Shown here piece by piece: positions 54,519 through 64,000 of a stretch of 64,000 nucleotides of DNA (the first letter of the stretch is position 1; every line of letters starts with the position of its first letter). The stretch covers positions 1-64,000 of the forward strand of contig JABANN010000036.1 of the NCBI GenBank assembly GCA_013115125.1. Reading direction: 5' to 3'. This stretch comes from Perkinsus olseni (lineage: Eukaryota; Perkinsozoa; Perkinsida). Below the pieces are notes generated by a model. The model was not told the origin of the DNA, did not search any database, and was given only the letters and a program-made list of their open reading frames with translations. The position numbers and the translations under genes were made by a program.

Positions 54519-55342
54519 CCGAGATATGGTCAGCAGGGATCGTCATTTCAACGGCCCCGACGACAGTCTGAAAGGCGCCTAGCTGCTGCTTAGGTCATCT
54601 CCGAGCAACACTATCAGCACGGTCCGTGCTGCACGGATCAACATCTCTATCATTTTGCACACAACCCATGTATTCGACTGACGCATGAGTGTTGCAGCAA
54701 CTGCAATGCTGCCCAAGCAACGATCACACATTCTAATGACAGCCGCCAGCTGTACACATCTACTCATCGCGAACACAGTACTGGGGACGAAGGCAGCCTC
54801 ACCTGAGTTCCGGTGACTACTGCTGTCCAACATAGATGGTGAGCACAATCGAAGCTCCATTGCTTATCCACCAGGCTCATGTCGTCGCCTGACTGGTACT
54901 TGCGATAAACCACCGCGTCGAGCGCGCGCAGCGGATGCTCTTCCAACCACGAGTGAACCACAGAATACTGAGGATGACCAGCAACCGCAATAAAGGAGAG
55001 TATCTCAAAGAACAGGTCACCGAACAATCGCATTTGTAACGAACCAAAAGTACACCTAGAAGCCCGACAAACTGCTGACGGCCTAACACGGCGCTCGATC
55101 GACCCACGACTTCGGTTCAGAGGGACTTGCCCGTTATTCCCATACGAAGCTTCTTGTCGGTATGGTTCAGAGCGGCCCCTCGACATAGACCGACTGCGGC
55201 AGCCGGACTGCCTTTGTACACGCTGTGACGATGTTCTCCAGAAGGTTAGGGTCCCCACTCTACTGAGAGTAGCAACTTCCGTCCATCCGACAGCGCCCAC
55301 GACAATTCTCCAAGTGGCTTCAAAACTGGCAGTTGAGAACAA
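54486..55342 (-). CDS. Mosaic gene: SDR-like start, conserved-tail family end
   Basis: The first exon resembles the SDR gene start (IVVGAVGWTEVATLSRVGTL, later DHTDKKLRMGITG-like with the same GC-type donor), but the cofactor loop that follows is lost (RQQFVGLL in place of ATSGVGR). Further on the minus strand reads HSWLEEHPLRALDAVVYRKY and MSLVDKQWSFDCAHHLCW, parallel to the 34.9 and 43.4 kb copies, and finishes with QTVVGAVEMTIPADHISDAV, KKAIEAKM and a stop near 54486. So either two families share an N-terminus or a recombination joined them. The tail is intact and the SDR function is certainly gone. Confidence 0.45.
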
Positions 55343-55526
55343 AGATTCCTCGCACCCCGGAGACTGAACCCGTCACGCAGCTTCGTCCAATGCTTCCCAA
55401 TTGAGACTCTGCTCGGAAATTCAAGCCCAGACGATGAGTCAGAAAACTCTGTAGCGTACCATGATTTTCAAGAAAGTTTCAAGTTGAAAGCCCGACTTCC
55501 TCTCGAAGCTCATGCTGGGATGCCTG

Positions 55527-55868
55527 CTATGTTACAGGAATTAGGAATGCTGACTTAGCAGTAACAACACACGGGGCAAACACTTCCACTTTGTGTAGCT
55601 CCAGCTCCACAAGCCAGTATAAATAAACACTGCGCGAAGCACGGCGGCCCGGGGCAAGACCCCTCCGAGCTCCCCAACAGCGGGCCTTTGAACAATATCG
55701 CTCGTACACCAGATGTACTGGGCATCTTTCATATGCTCGCAAGACGGCGGTAATTCTATCTTGCCACCTTGGTATCCCACCAGGGCCAAAAGACCATTTC
55801 TCCGAGATAGGCGTGATATATGCACTCAGAGTTAAGACAGGAGTACAAATCATAAACACAGATTCCAC
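55527..55868 (-). other. Open frame, possibly coding
   Basis: Two overlapping minus-strand frames exist; the one at 55541-55825 reads VGYQGGKIELPPSCEHMKDA and later VFIYTGLWSWSYTKW, which is protein-like. No copy elsewhere in the window and no domain. Could be an exon of the preceding mosaic gene. Confidence 0.25.
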
Positions 55869-57183
55869 ATTGAGCGTAACCTGCGTTCATATGACGCTCT
55901 TCATCTTAAAACCCATTTCATCCGTCGTAGGCACTAAGTTATATCCAACAACATTGAGATGAATCCCACGGCGACAGTCTGAGACTCACATTAATTGTAT
56001 TCACTTCAGGATTCATTATCGCTAGATGCTATATGTTAGATATGATGTGTGTGATGTGCTATTCACGAGCTGATACCTACGAGGGCAATAAAACAACATC
56101 CTAGCGTACAGACATGTTGAGTGCATAATCTTCCTCACTCCATACTCTCGACTCGGAGTCTAGAAGATCCAATGAAAATGTCACAATTCCAGCTGACTGA
56201 TCGAGCTCAGACCCACTGTCAGTGACTCACCTTCAGCGAAAAAATAGATTCGCTATTCCCGAATCTACTGTCGAGCAAAGCCCTTGAAAAAACTGAGGAA
56301 CAGCCAGCCGCTAGCTGCCAGCGTAGGCGTGGTAGGTTGCCATGGTTTGCACCTGAGGAGTAACCGTCACACAGATGATACCAGCCGCTAACCACTAATC
56401 GCTGGTGGCCAGCGGCTCTAACATGATCCGAGTACGATACTGGTCACACACGATATACTGAGTGACTCGAGTTGAGCCGCTTGATGAATTCAGGTTCAAG
56501 TGGCGACAGAACGCAACAATTAACAACACGGAAGAAAGGCCTTTCCCACGATTATCACACTCTGATAAGTGCTGCTAGCACATGCACTGCTACTAGCGCT
56601 GTGCTAGTGAGGCAAGACGACATTTCTATCTTCTGTCCACTGGACAGAGTCTTCAAGCCAGCCTATCTTTCTCCCACCTTAGTACGGAATGAAACAAAAA
56701 CTGCTCTCGATGAACAGGGACGTCGCCGTTAGAAATAACTGCCCTTGCCGCCAGACCCACTCACGGTGAGTGACTCACCTCGATCTCTGCGTTGGCGTTG
56801 TATTTCGTGTTGGCGTTGGACACGTTGCCCCCAGAGAAGCGGTATGTCATTTCCCACTCGATGTATGAATATAAGTTGTCAGCCGCCTAGAGAACTAGTA
56901 GCTCTGAACTACCTCCAATGCTATCAAAGTGATCAACATAGAACATAGAAACAGCATAGCCTCTTCTTATACCTTTTCGGAAAAGGATTTTTCTGAATCG
57001 GGTGCATTAGTCTGAAGACCAAGAAGGTGATATCTATTCCTCTGGATACTCAATTACTTGAAGATATGACGAAGACTACATCAGTACCACCCAAAGCCGC
57101 TCCCCAGCAGTCGGGCATATAACACCGGAGGCTCGAGTGATCATTCATGACTTCAAGTCACAAGCTCGCACGCAGCCTATGGC
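55869..57183. other. Intergenic stretch with small inverted repeats
   Basis: No gene could be supported. Inverted repeats seen: CGCTGG-tgg-CCAGCG near 56402 and CTAGCACA/TGTGCTAG near 56575-56607. Confidence 0.3.
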
Positions 57184-57411
57184 ATGCTTCTACACGTCAG
57201 CCACTGCTCACTAGCAGGGTTCCGCGGACACCACAACTTGCCTCTGTACGGACGGTGTCCAGGGTGCCAATTTTCTGCTGCTTACACTCCTCGCAAATGT
57301 ACTTGTGGGAATCGTTTCACAGCCGTTCCTTATGCGGCGCCAATTGCGACAGCGACATTCGGTTGTCCTCCATGTTGCACTAGGCTGAGACTGAGACACG
57401 GTCGGAGGTAG
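57184..57411 (+). CDS. Possible cysteine-rich zinc-ribbon-like exon
   Basis: The plus-strand frame reads LPLYGRCPGCQFSAAYTPRK then CTCGNRFTAVPY and GCPPCCTRLRLRHG. The spacing C-x2-C, C-x-C, C-x2-CC suggests metal binding. Not recognised as a known family. The sole support is composition, so this could be chance. Confidence 0.3.
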   Translation: MLLHVSHCSLAGFRGHHNLPLYGRCPGCQFSAAYTPRKCTCGNRFTAVPYAAPIATATFGCPPCCTRLRLRHGRR

Positions 57412-57601
57412 GTTATGAGCCAGCCCACCGGTAGCTTTACCAGAATCTGGTGACCAGATGCTTATGGGTCCATGACCCACGCCTCGTGGCCCACATCAGG
57501 GTGATGCATGAACACTGAGACGACGTGCATTTTCTCCGTGAGGTCGGTCGAATATTTTCTGCTCGTGATACGATGCAGGTGCGGATTGAAAGTAAAACGC
57601 A

Positions 57602-58070
57602 GTCCCACTCACCTGCTCACTAAATCATGCCTAGTGCCGCCTGCACGCTAGCTTCTGCACGAGCTCTCAACATGAATCCCACACGACCTCTGAAGCTACC
57701 GAATTGGTTGATATTACTGTATCTCGATGCAACACTGGACCAAGTGCGAGGCCCAACAGGAGCCTCTTGACAAGAAGCCACAGAGTTATCCGCATACCAG
57801 CGCTACGAGGAGGCCAGATCAGTAGGATAACCTACGTATCACTGTCGCGTTCCGTACGGATCCAACAGCCCAAAAGCCGGGAGCCTTGAAAGTGAACACA
57901 CGCTACTGGGCTGGCTCCGATGACACAGCAGCCTCAGGATTCCTGAGTCAGGAAATAGCTCGACTGCCTCAGTATGTGACGTGACGATGATAGTGGAGGT
58001 CTCAGAAGGTCTGGTTCGCAGCCCACTGAAGTGATTAACCATCCACCCAAGCGCCCCAACGGCCGTTATA
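57602..58070 (-). pseudogene. Decayed SDR relative
   Basis: Related to the SDR at 52.4-53.2 kb at both ends. The start reads VGALGWMVNHFSGLRTRPSE and TIIVTSHTEAVEL in place of VGAVGWTVV...NIVTACTKAVGL. The other end reads VLHRDTVISTNSVASEV, then a one-base frame change and RARAEASVQAALGM followed by stops before the conserved GTGAGT donor. The cofactor loop and NAG motif are missing between them. Confidence 0.55.
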
Positions 58071-58201
58071 TCAAATCACTACGAAATTTGTTGTACGAAT
58101 AAGTCACGGAGAGAATAGACACGCCTTCTCCTCAGGCCGGCGGCTCAAGCCATCCCATGCTTGAAGCACTGAAGCTCAAAACACAACGGAGAGAAGAAAC
58201 T

Positions 58202-59011
58202 CTATAGTCTATCACAATTCCTGCGGATCCTAATAATGCCCGGCTTCCTTTCCGAAGCCCAAGCGCCGACATCTGAAACTACGTTCCATGGATAATCACT
58301 GTAGCAATGAGGGCATACACGGCCACTATCAGTCACTCTACTCCCCTCACTGAGTGGGCATGCACATCTCGCACACAGCCGGCAGTCGCGACACACCCAA
58401 CCCTCGGGAGACTTCGGCACCTGCAGCAAAATTGGAGGGCTGAGATGGGGGCTCCCGACCTACTCTGACGGGTCCAGCAGTGCGGCAACAACCGACATGA
58501 AAGCCTCTATCGCAGTCTCGACAGATGAGCGTGCTTTTGTTAGACTCGGCTACGTGGCACAATACGCACATCTGAGGCAGCAAGAATGGTGTCGTGGCAG
58601 TTACTCTAGGGCCGTGAAGAGAACGGTCACCGTTCACGGTGGGAGATATTTGTCCACGAGGGAATCGTGTCACTTCTGTCCCTCCTCACATTGCACTCCC
58701 GGCACCGCCACTGCTCTCCGTTAGCATACCTCCGGACTAGCCGAATGTCAAGCGGAGGGTCGCAGCAGTAGGCGTGACAAGAGCGATGACAGGAGCAGCA
58801 GTGCAGCATATGCTGAATAAAAGCTGACCTCCCAGCTCCCTCGGTACCCACCACTTACTTCCTGCTGGTGCGTTCCCAGACAGGTACTCCAGCAGCACTC
58901 CGGGAGGTCCTCTCCGTCGTAGCCACCCTCACGTGAGCCACGCTGCTTTTTGCGTGTACACCTCGGACCTAGGAAGCTCCTCTCCCAATACCGATGAAAT
59001 GCCCGACCCAC
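58202..59011 (-). CDS. PHD-finger protein
   Basis: PHD fingers read histone H3 tails in chromatin. Exons on the minus strand: an N-terminal basic part (RCTRKKQRGSREGGYDGED), then ECCWSTCLGTHQQEV; after an intron, HMLHCCSCHRSCHAYCCDPP and GEQWRCREC, completing one PHD finger (C4HC3 pattern with W two residues before the penultimate cysteine pair). A further intron of about 115 nt leads to MCVLCHVAESNKSTLICRDC, DRGFHVGCC and, after another intron, VPKSPEGWVCRDC, a second PHD finger, directly followed by RLCARCACPLSEG and RVCPHCYSDYPW, a third cysteine cluster. First-ligand spacing in finger one is uncertain. Ends are approximate. The fragments at 36.5 and 45.1 kb derive from the middle of finger two. 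Confidence 0.7.
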
Positions 59012-59810
59012 CCGAGCCAGTCTGATCTGCTACGCTGCGCATCAAATATTTCCCGCCAATAAGAGCCCCACTCACGCTGCTTGCAATTGCTCTCTCGGAA
59101 GAGAACCTAACAGGCGACGACCTGCATACGGAGGCCCTACAAGGCGAACCTCCGGTTGCCCCCTCTGGTAGACAACGATGAGCAGGGCCCGTGTATCACT
59201 GTCGGGGTCAACGGGCCTTCGTCCAGCGACGACATTCTCAATAAACTAAAACTCAGAGTAGGTTCGATTGACGCTGGCAGAGGAGTCTGTATTGGTTTGA
59301 GATCTATGACAGAAAAACCGGGAACTATTGGCGCTTGGCAGGCTTAGCCTATTCATGTCATCATCCAATGACGATGCTGCCAGTGGTATAAACTCAAGTA
59401 GTATCTTAAGCTCACGCTGGAACCTAGCACGACGACTGCCAGAGGGGCTCCTCTGCCAGCTGGAGAACTGTTCAACTCAAGCGGAATGGAAGGTTACACA
59501 GCAGCGCTATACCGTCACACTCTCGGAAGCAGACTGTCCCGTGGGTAAAATGAATAATGACGTACTGTACGTCACGTACAGGACGATCACTGATGTGAAT
59601 ACCGGCTTCTGAGACGCTGGCCGAATTGATAGGCGTACAGAGAGGCTCCATTGGCTATGAAAGATCGGGTCGCCCCTGGAAGCAGACCGCGGTAGAGAGT
59701 GCCTGAACAACAGCGACTCATCGATCCGAGTTTTGCCGTTATTTTTTTCTAGACCCTCCCGAATGTCAAGCAGGGAACTTTCTCCAACTTTCTCATCCGA
59801 TCCGACTATT
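59012..59810. other. Stretch between PHD gene and mitochondrial carrier
   Basis: A plus-strand frame of 94 codons (59328-59612) reads QLENCSTQAEWKVTQQRYTV but starts without an ATG and has no domain. No other candidate. The promoter of the PHD gene should lie at its left edge. Confidence 0.3.
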
Positions 59811-60599
59811 TTAATGAGAACACCGAAGCCCGTTCACTGACGAGCCATCCCACCCCAGTACACTACCATCCCTAGCACATCTAGTTAGCAGCTTCGCTAT
59901 TCCTCCTCGGTCATGTCCTGCCTGCATCTGGGATTTCACCACATCCAATGGCCATACCAGACACCATGCCAAAGTCGATGCCACTCCTCCTTTCAAAAAC
60001 GGGTGCGCGCCGAAAAAATCCGGGCTCTTCGCCTGGAAGGTCTCCGCAATTATAAAAAAGCTGCCCAGCAAAAGTACATTCCGCGCAAGCGTCGCCGAAG
60101 CACCAATGGTGAGGTCGCCGGCCTTGTACGAGCCACCCAGCTGTCGCCTTGTCTTGATGAGCTCCAACGGGGCCTCCACAACAGCGCGGGAGAGACCCGA
60201 AGCAAGACCCCCTGCGATTATTACGCGGGGCTCCAGGAAGCCTCCGAGCTTGGTGTGCTCAAACCACGTTTCTCTCAGGCCTGCATAGACCACGCCGTAG
60301 GAGGCGAACTGTAGCGACCGAAATATAAGACTTCCACAAAAAGGTGGGAGGAAACCCCTGTAAAGGCCTCGAGGCCCCTGTTCCCTCACTGTGGTCAGGA
60401 ACGTTCCTACAGACCCAGTACGGCGGAATTCAGGCTGAGCTTGCATTTTCGTCTTGACGGTGTCCAGCGGATGGCCGACAATCACACTAGTCCCTCCATA
60501 CAGTACCCCGCAGCCGAGTGACCACAGACCCTCCCGAAACGCCGATCCAGATCCGACCAGCCGACCCGTGTCCTCCGAAGGTTTCCGAAGATCAGTCAT
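59811..60599 (-). CDS. Mitochondrial carrier family protein (SLC25)
   Basis: Carriers of this family exchange metabolites across the inner mitochondrial membrane. One uninterrupted frame of 262 codons from ATG 60599 shows the threefold repeat with signatures GHPLDTVKTKMQ, EAPLELIKTRRQ and VWPLDVVKSQMQ (P-x-D/E-x-x-K/R), each after a hydrophobic helix, and the loop motif RGLYRGFLPP after repeat one. VGHPLDTVK is typical of the carnitine/acylcarnitine and ornithine branch, but substrate residues do not allow a firm call. The family is usually 280-310 residues: the sixth helix expected after the third signature is missing, and the protein ends DGSSVNGLRCSH. Either the true last exon is spliced elsewhere or the 3' end is truncated. 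It lacks the introns so common in its neighbours. Confidence 0.85.
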   Translation of the reverse strand: MTDLRKPSEDTGRLVGSGSAFREGLWSLGCGVLYGGTSVIVGHPLDTVKTKMQAQPEFRRTGSVGTFLTTVREQGPRGLYRGFLPPFCGSLIFRSLQFASYGVVYAGLRETWFEHTKLGGFLEPRVIIAGGLASGLSRAVVEAPLELIKTRRQLGGSYKAGDLTIGASATLARNVLLLGSFFIIAETFQAKSPDFFGAHPFLKGGVASTLAWCLVWPLDVVKSQMQAGHDRGGIAKLLTRCARDGSVLGWDGSSVNGLRCSH

Positions 60600-60887
60600 G
60601 AAAAAACTGACGACGGCGAGACAAGCAGTACGATCTCCAGAAAACGCCAGCTGTCGCCCAGCGTGTCAATGACTGAGCGCTCAAAGCGAGAGGCACGCCC
60701 TCCCCCCTCCTTCGTGAGGACTTCGGGAACTCCATCATCACCTACTCCCACATTCACAACTTGACACACAAGACGTTCAGCTTCAGAGAATCCAAATCAA
60801 ACAGTGACTCTGTTTCCTACAAGAGGCGCTAAACAAGGGTGTATCATCAACATATCAGATTAAATCGGGTAAAGCCCATCGGCTATC
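60600..60887. other. Spacer between mitochondrial carrier and DGAT1
   Basis: About 290 bp between the DGAT1 stop and the carrier start, both on the minus strand. It must contain the carrier promoter and the DGAT1 3' end. No motif can be defended. Confidence 0.35.
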
Positions 60888-63629
60888 TTACATGTACTTG
60901 AGCAAGAAGAACACCTGAAAATGACACAAGCACAATACACGTCATAGCAGGCACAAGCAGTGTCACCATCATAGCAGCAGGCTGCCCGGTGAAGCAAAAG
61001 GTGATCCAGAAGATACAGTTGCCAAGGTTCGGCCTGTCCCTGATGAACTTCTTATCCGTGAGGACCATCAGTGGGACCTAAGCAGGGCAAATCCAACAGC
61101 CACTCTCCTATCACAATGACCACTAACCTGTGCTATGAACATCTGCGTGACCAGAGTGTAGAACGGCAGGCCGAAGGGTATCATAGACACGTACTCATGC
61201 AGGACACCAGAGAACACCTGACAGCAGTATCGTCTGATTCAACAGCTCCGCTGAGTTCCCTACGAAGCAGAGCATTCCGGCGACGTCCTGTGAGCAACCA
61301 AACCTCCTCGCAGGGACGTACATGTGACGGAGGATGAAGTAATGTACCTATTGAGTAGTAGCGGTAGACGGGAGAGAGACAGAGGGGAAGCGTACGGGAA
61401 GATTCCACTTCTGCCAGTATTCTCTGAAGCTGACGGAGTTCCACCAGTCCAAGTAGAACTCGCGATCTCCGAATCTGGTCAACTCGGCCAGAATATCTAA
61501 GGTTGACGCGTGCATGATACGGATTAGCTACCAAAGCATCTTGCACTTACTCATCCAAGTGTGAAAGAGAGTGAAGAACATGAGCAGCCAACAGTACAGG
61601 TTCGGCACGGCCAGCTTCAGTACACGCTCCGCGACAATCCTACTCGAGACCGATAAGAATCGCCACGTCGCGCTACATTTATTACAAAGCACTCTCGCGC
61701 CAGCTCTGGGAGTCCATTAGCATTATCCGAGCGTTGAGGAGGATGGGCAGCATGTACCTACAATCAAGACAACTCCCATCATCCAACAGCGCCAAGCTTG
61801 GCCCCTGCAAAAATTAAGATTCTCATTCTAAGGGCGTTTGATATCATCTGCGCAATCGCATGAATATTCGACGCGCCACTATAGCCTGAGTTGCTCCTAG
61901 GAAGCTACTGTAAGGTCCCCTCTCAGGCATGCTGCCTGTCCCAAGGACTGACGATCCTATCTCCATCAATCTTCGAGGCGATTTATGCACATTCAACGAG
62001 AGGAAGGCTGAAAAGGTTCACGACCCTCATGAACCTGTGTCTAGGAATGCTACCAGGCGGAATATTTCTGACCACCTGACCTGCTGCCACGAGCGCGCTA
62101 AGGAGGCCCTTCTCCAACTTACTGTTGCATGATGATGAGCTGCAGTGCTAGACAGAAGAGCAGTAGTGCTGTGTACTTCAATAAACGCATCCACTGAAGA
62201 GAACGACGCCATCGAAAGGGCCAAAGTAGAAAGGCTGCACTCACGTTGCGATGAGGGTATCGAGGGTACCATAGCTGATAACAGAGCGTGGGATAGGCGA
62301 TGAACATGTACCTGGCTCGCGATACGTCGCCTACTAGAGCCCAGCGCTAGGGTACTACATATCCTTCAGAGAGAAGCAGCGAGGATACTTTCTGGCAACC
62401 TCAAGAGTCTCCTTCTCATCAGCGAGGAGCATCTATAAAGAAAGAGGTATGGATCTCAGCTCGGCGAAAACGGAGGAAACCTTCCTCCGTTCCTTTCGAC
62501 CTTCCTCAGGAAGGCGACGATACTACCTCTAGCTTGTTCTTCTTGACAGACCAGAATAGATCATGACAGACATGCCAGTAACTGATGCAAGCATGGAGCT
62601 AAGATACCACCGCCGCGATGCACTGCGACCCACCTGACGATCTTCATAGCATAGGTTACCGAACAGCATAGCAGCCCCATGGCTAGGAGACCATGAGGTG
62701 CTGTGGCTGAAAGAATGTGCATCAGACGGGGTCCTGACCCGACAAGAGACTCCCTACTTTCAATGGTATACAGGGGTCCTATTAGCACTGCCAGCAAAAC
62801 AGATAGCTGCAAAGCATTCGCTAACCGACGGTCCTTCTGCCCCGGCGCGATGTACCTGCCATCGCAGTGAGAGTACCCCAGTCGAATGAGCTCTTGGTGA
62901 CAGCGTCAACTCTAAAGAACAGCCTCATACTGTTGTTAACCCTCGGCGCGAATGATACCGGTCGTAGTATCATGGTTAAGTTGCACGACAATACCCCTCG
63001 GTTCTACCTCTCTATGATGTAGCTAAGAGCAGGGCAGCATAATACAAGAATGAGGGTGTAGACCAGAGGAAGATGATGACGAAGGTTGTTAATGGAAAGA
63101 TACTCCCACGGTCTTAGCAGTATGCCGTACTTGATGAGGTTTTCTAGAACCAGACGCAGGTTCAATGCCTGGTCAAAAAACGTATCCAAAACTCACCAGA
63201 GACCTCCACAAGAGAGAAAGATTCCGACGACCTACCACTAACAGCAGACACATGAGGTTCACGATACCGCGATAGTTGGTGCCCTTCGTGCTCATACCGA
63301 GAAGGGGGGCCTGAGAAGGTTCCAAAACGACAATCGTCAATCGCCTGATAGACCCGTGACCCGCATCCTACGCTGCACTTTCGGTTGACAACACGACCAA
63401 GTGGATGAGAGCGTCTGAGCCGACGAAGCTCCTTCTCGTGCTTGACCTCGTCCTCGCTCTTAGAAGGAACCGCCTTGGACTCCTTCTTCTGGTGGTGTGG
63501 CTAACACAGGCGCGGCTCCCAGCACTACAGCAAAGAGAATGGCTAGCCCACCTGCTTGGGGACCTTCTCCACATCGCTTTGGTAGATGCTGCTGACCTGG
63601 TGGAACGTACCAGCCCTCTCAACTGCCAT
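60888..63629 (-). CDS. DGAT1: Diacylglycerol O-acyltransferase 1 (MBOAT family)
   Basis: It esterifies diacylglycerol with acyl-CoA to triacylglycerol in the endoplasmic reticulum. Many short introns; in order from the 5' side: VEKVPKQ and a basic exon [47 protein letters not shown] (the family's R-x-x-x-E-N motif); hydrophobic exons; [14 protein letters not shown] (acyl-CoA-proximal YPTLCYQ); [34 protein letters not shown] (the F-x-D-R-E-F-Y-x-D-W-W-N block); [37 protein letters not shown] with the MBOAT active-site histidine; [19 protein letters not shown]; and a last exon VFFLLKYM with stop at 60888-60890. The start at 63629 (MAVERAGTF) is the first ATG in the first exon I trust, but the frame is open a little further upstream. 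All core motifs are intact. Confidence 0.92.
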
Positions 63630-63741
63630 ACGCTTCAGTTCCTTTTTCGAATCCTCTCCTAGTTCAGTCGACTTCGAACCTGACCATACTACCCTTCACG
63701 CTAGGCCGCCTTAGCCTCCCCATTTCACCTTTTTCTGACAT

Positions 63742-64000
63742 CTCTTTCAACGCGTCCGCGGCGTTAGAGAAAAAACTAGTCATACAAGGAAACCTGATCC
63801 GTCTGGCCGATCCAAATTCTCGCCCTCCCTTAAATCCCCCCTCTTCTCGAGCAATGCCACCGAGAGGGCCTGCTAAACGCTAGTAGCACGGGTAGCATCG
63901 TGACTGCTAAAATGCGCTCACGCGCGGCGTAAAATAATCGATTACAATGGCGCGCGCTTTTTCCCGAATACGATCGGCGCAAGATCGCTTGCGATTGGTT
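63742..64000. other. Upstream of DGAT1, window end
   Basis: No gene seen. It probably contains the DGAT1 promoter. An alternative short frame starting MSEKGEMGRLRRPS at 63741 ends after 25 codons and could only belong to DGAT1 through another intron. Confidence 0.3.

Noticed and set aside
1-64000. Prokaryotic or phage origin, CRISPR arrays, rRNA operons, classical transposons
   Set aside because: No ribosome-binding-site-led gene clusters, no evenly spaced direct repeats with unique spacers, no rRNA core motifs, and no transposase or reverse transcriptase motif in any frame that I examined. Introns in every large gene show a eukaryotic nuclear source.

Overview
The window looks like nuclear DNA of a protist with many small introns, most likely an alveolate of the Perkinsus type. 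Genes lie on both strands. Coding sequence is broken into exons by mostly 24-60 nt GT-AG introns. The conserved proteins are eukaryotic: multidomain acetyl-CoA carboxylase, a WEE1/MYT1-type kinase, DGAT1, a mitochondrial carrier, PHD fingers and an NFKBIL1-like protein. The species call is inference. I see no prokaryotic operon, CRISPR array or phage signal.

Layout. 1.8-6.4 kb: two tandem paralogous genes of unknown function (+). 7.1-7.9 kb: two direct copies of a ~235 bp element with conserved foldback potential. 8.9-10.6 kb: WEE1/MYT1-family kinase (-). 12.5-14.2 kb: uroporphyrinogen decarboxylase (-), divergently arranged with a 22-exon acetyl-CoA carboxylase at 14.5-21.9 kb (+). All 22 ACC exons join in frame to about 2036 residues, but the second half of the carboxyltransferase is not recognisable. 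22.3-28.8 kb (+): an acidic/aromatic-rich protein, an FHA-domain protein (possibly the same gene), an ankyrin-repeat protein and a coiled-coil protein. 29.3-29.9 kb: a small one-membrane-span protein. 30.3-31.5 kb: an NFKBIL1-like gene.

31.15-50.33 kb is a tandem segmental duplication. It starts inside the last exon of the NFKBIL1-like gene and ends in the last exon of an ankyrin-type gene on the opposite strand. Each unit (~9-10 kb) carries minus-strand families: an unknown cytosolic-looking protein, a GNAT acetyltransferase, a protein ending in a conserved alanine/valine-rich tail, signal-peptide proteins and a PHD-finger fragment. Many copies are broken in one unit and intact in the other. 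Unit 1 contains several perfect palindromes with a 1-nt centre that unit 2 lacks, and the unit junction is made of two such foldbacks. Related fragments continue to 58 kb, including a short-chain dehydrogenase (52.4-53.2 kb) with decayed relatives.

58.2-63.7 kb (all -): PHD-finger protein, mitochondrial carrier, DGAT1. ACC (malonyl-CoA supply) and DGAT1 (triacylglycerol synthesis) both belong to lipid metabolism, but nothing shows that they are co-regulated. Gene ends given for multi-exon genes come from hand-joined exons and are approximate where stated.
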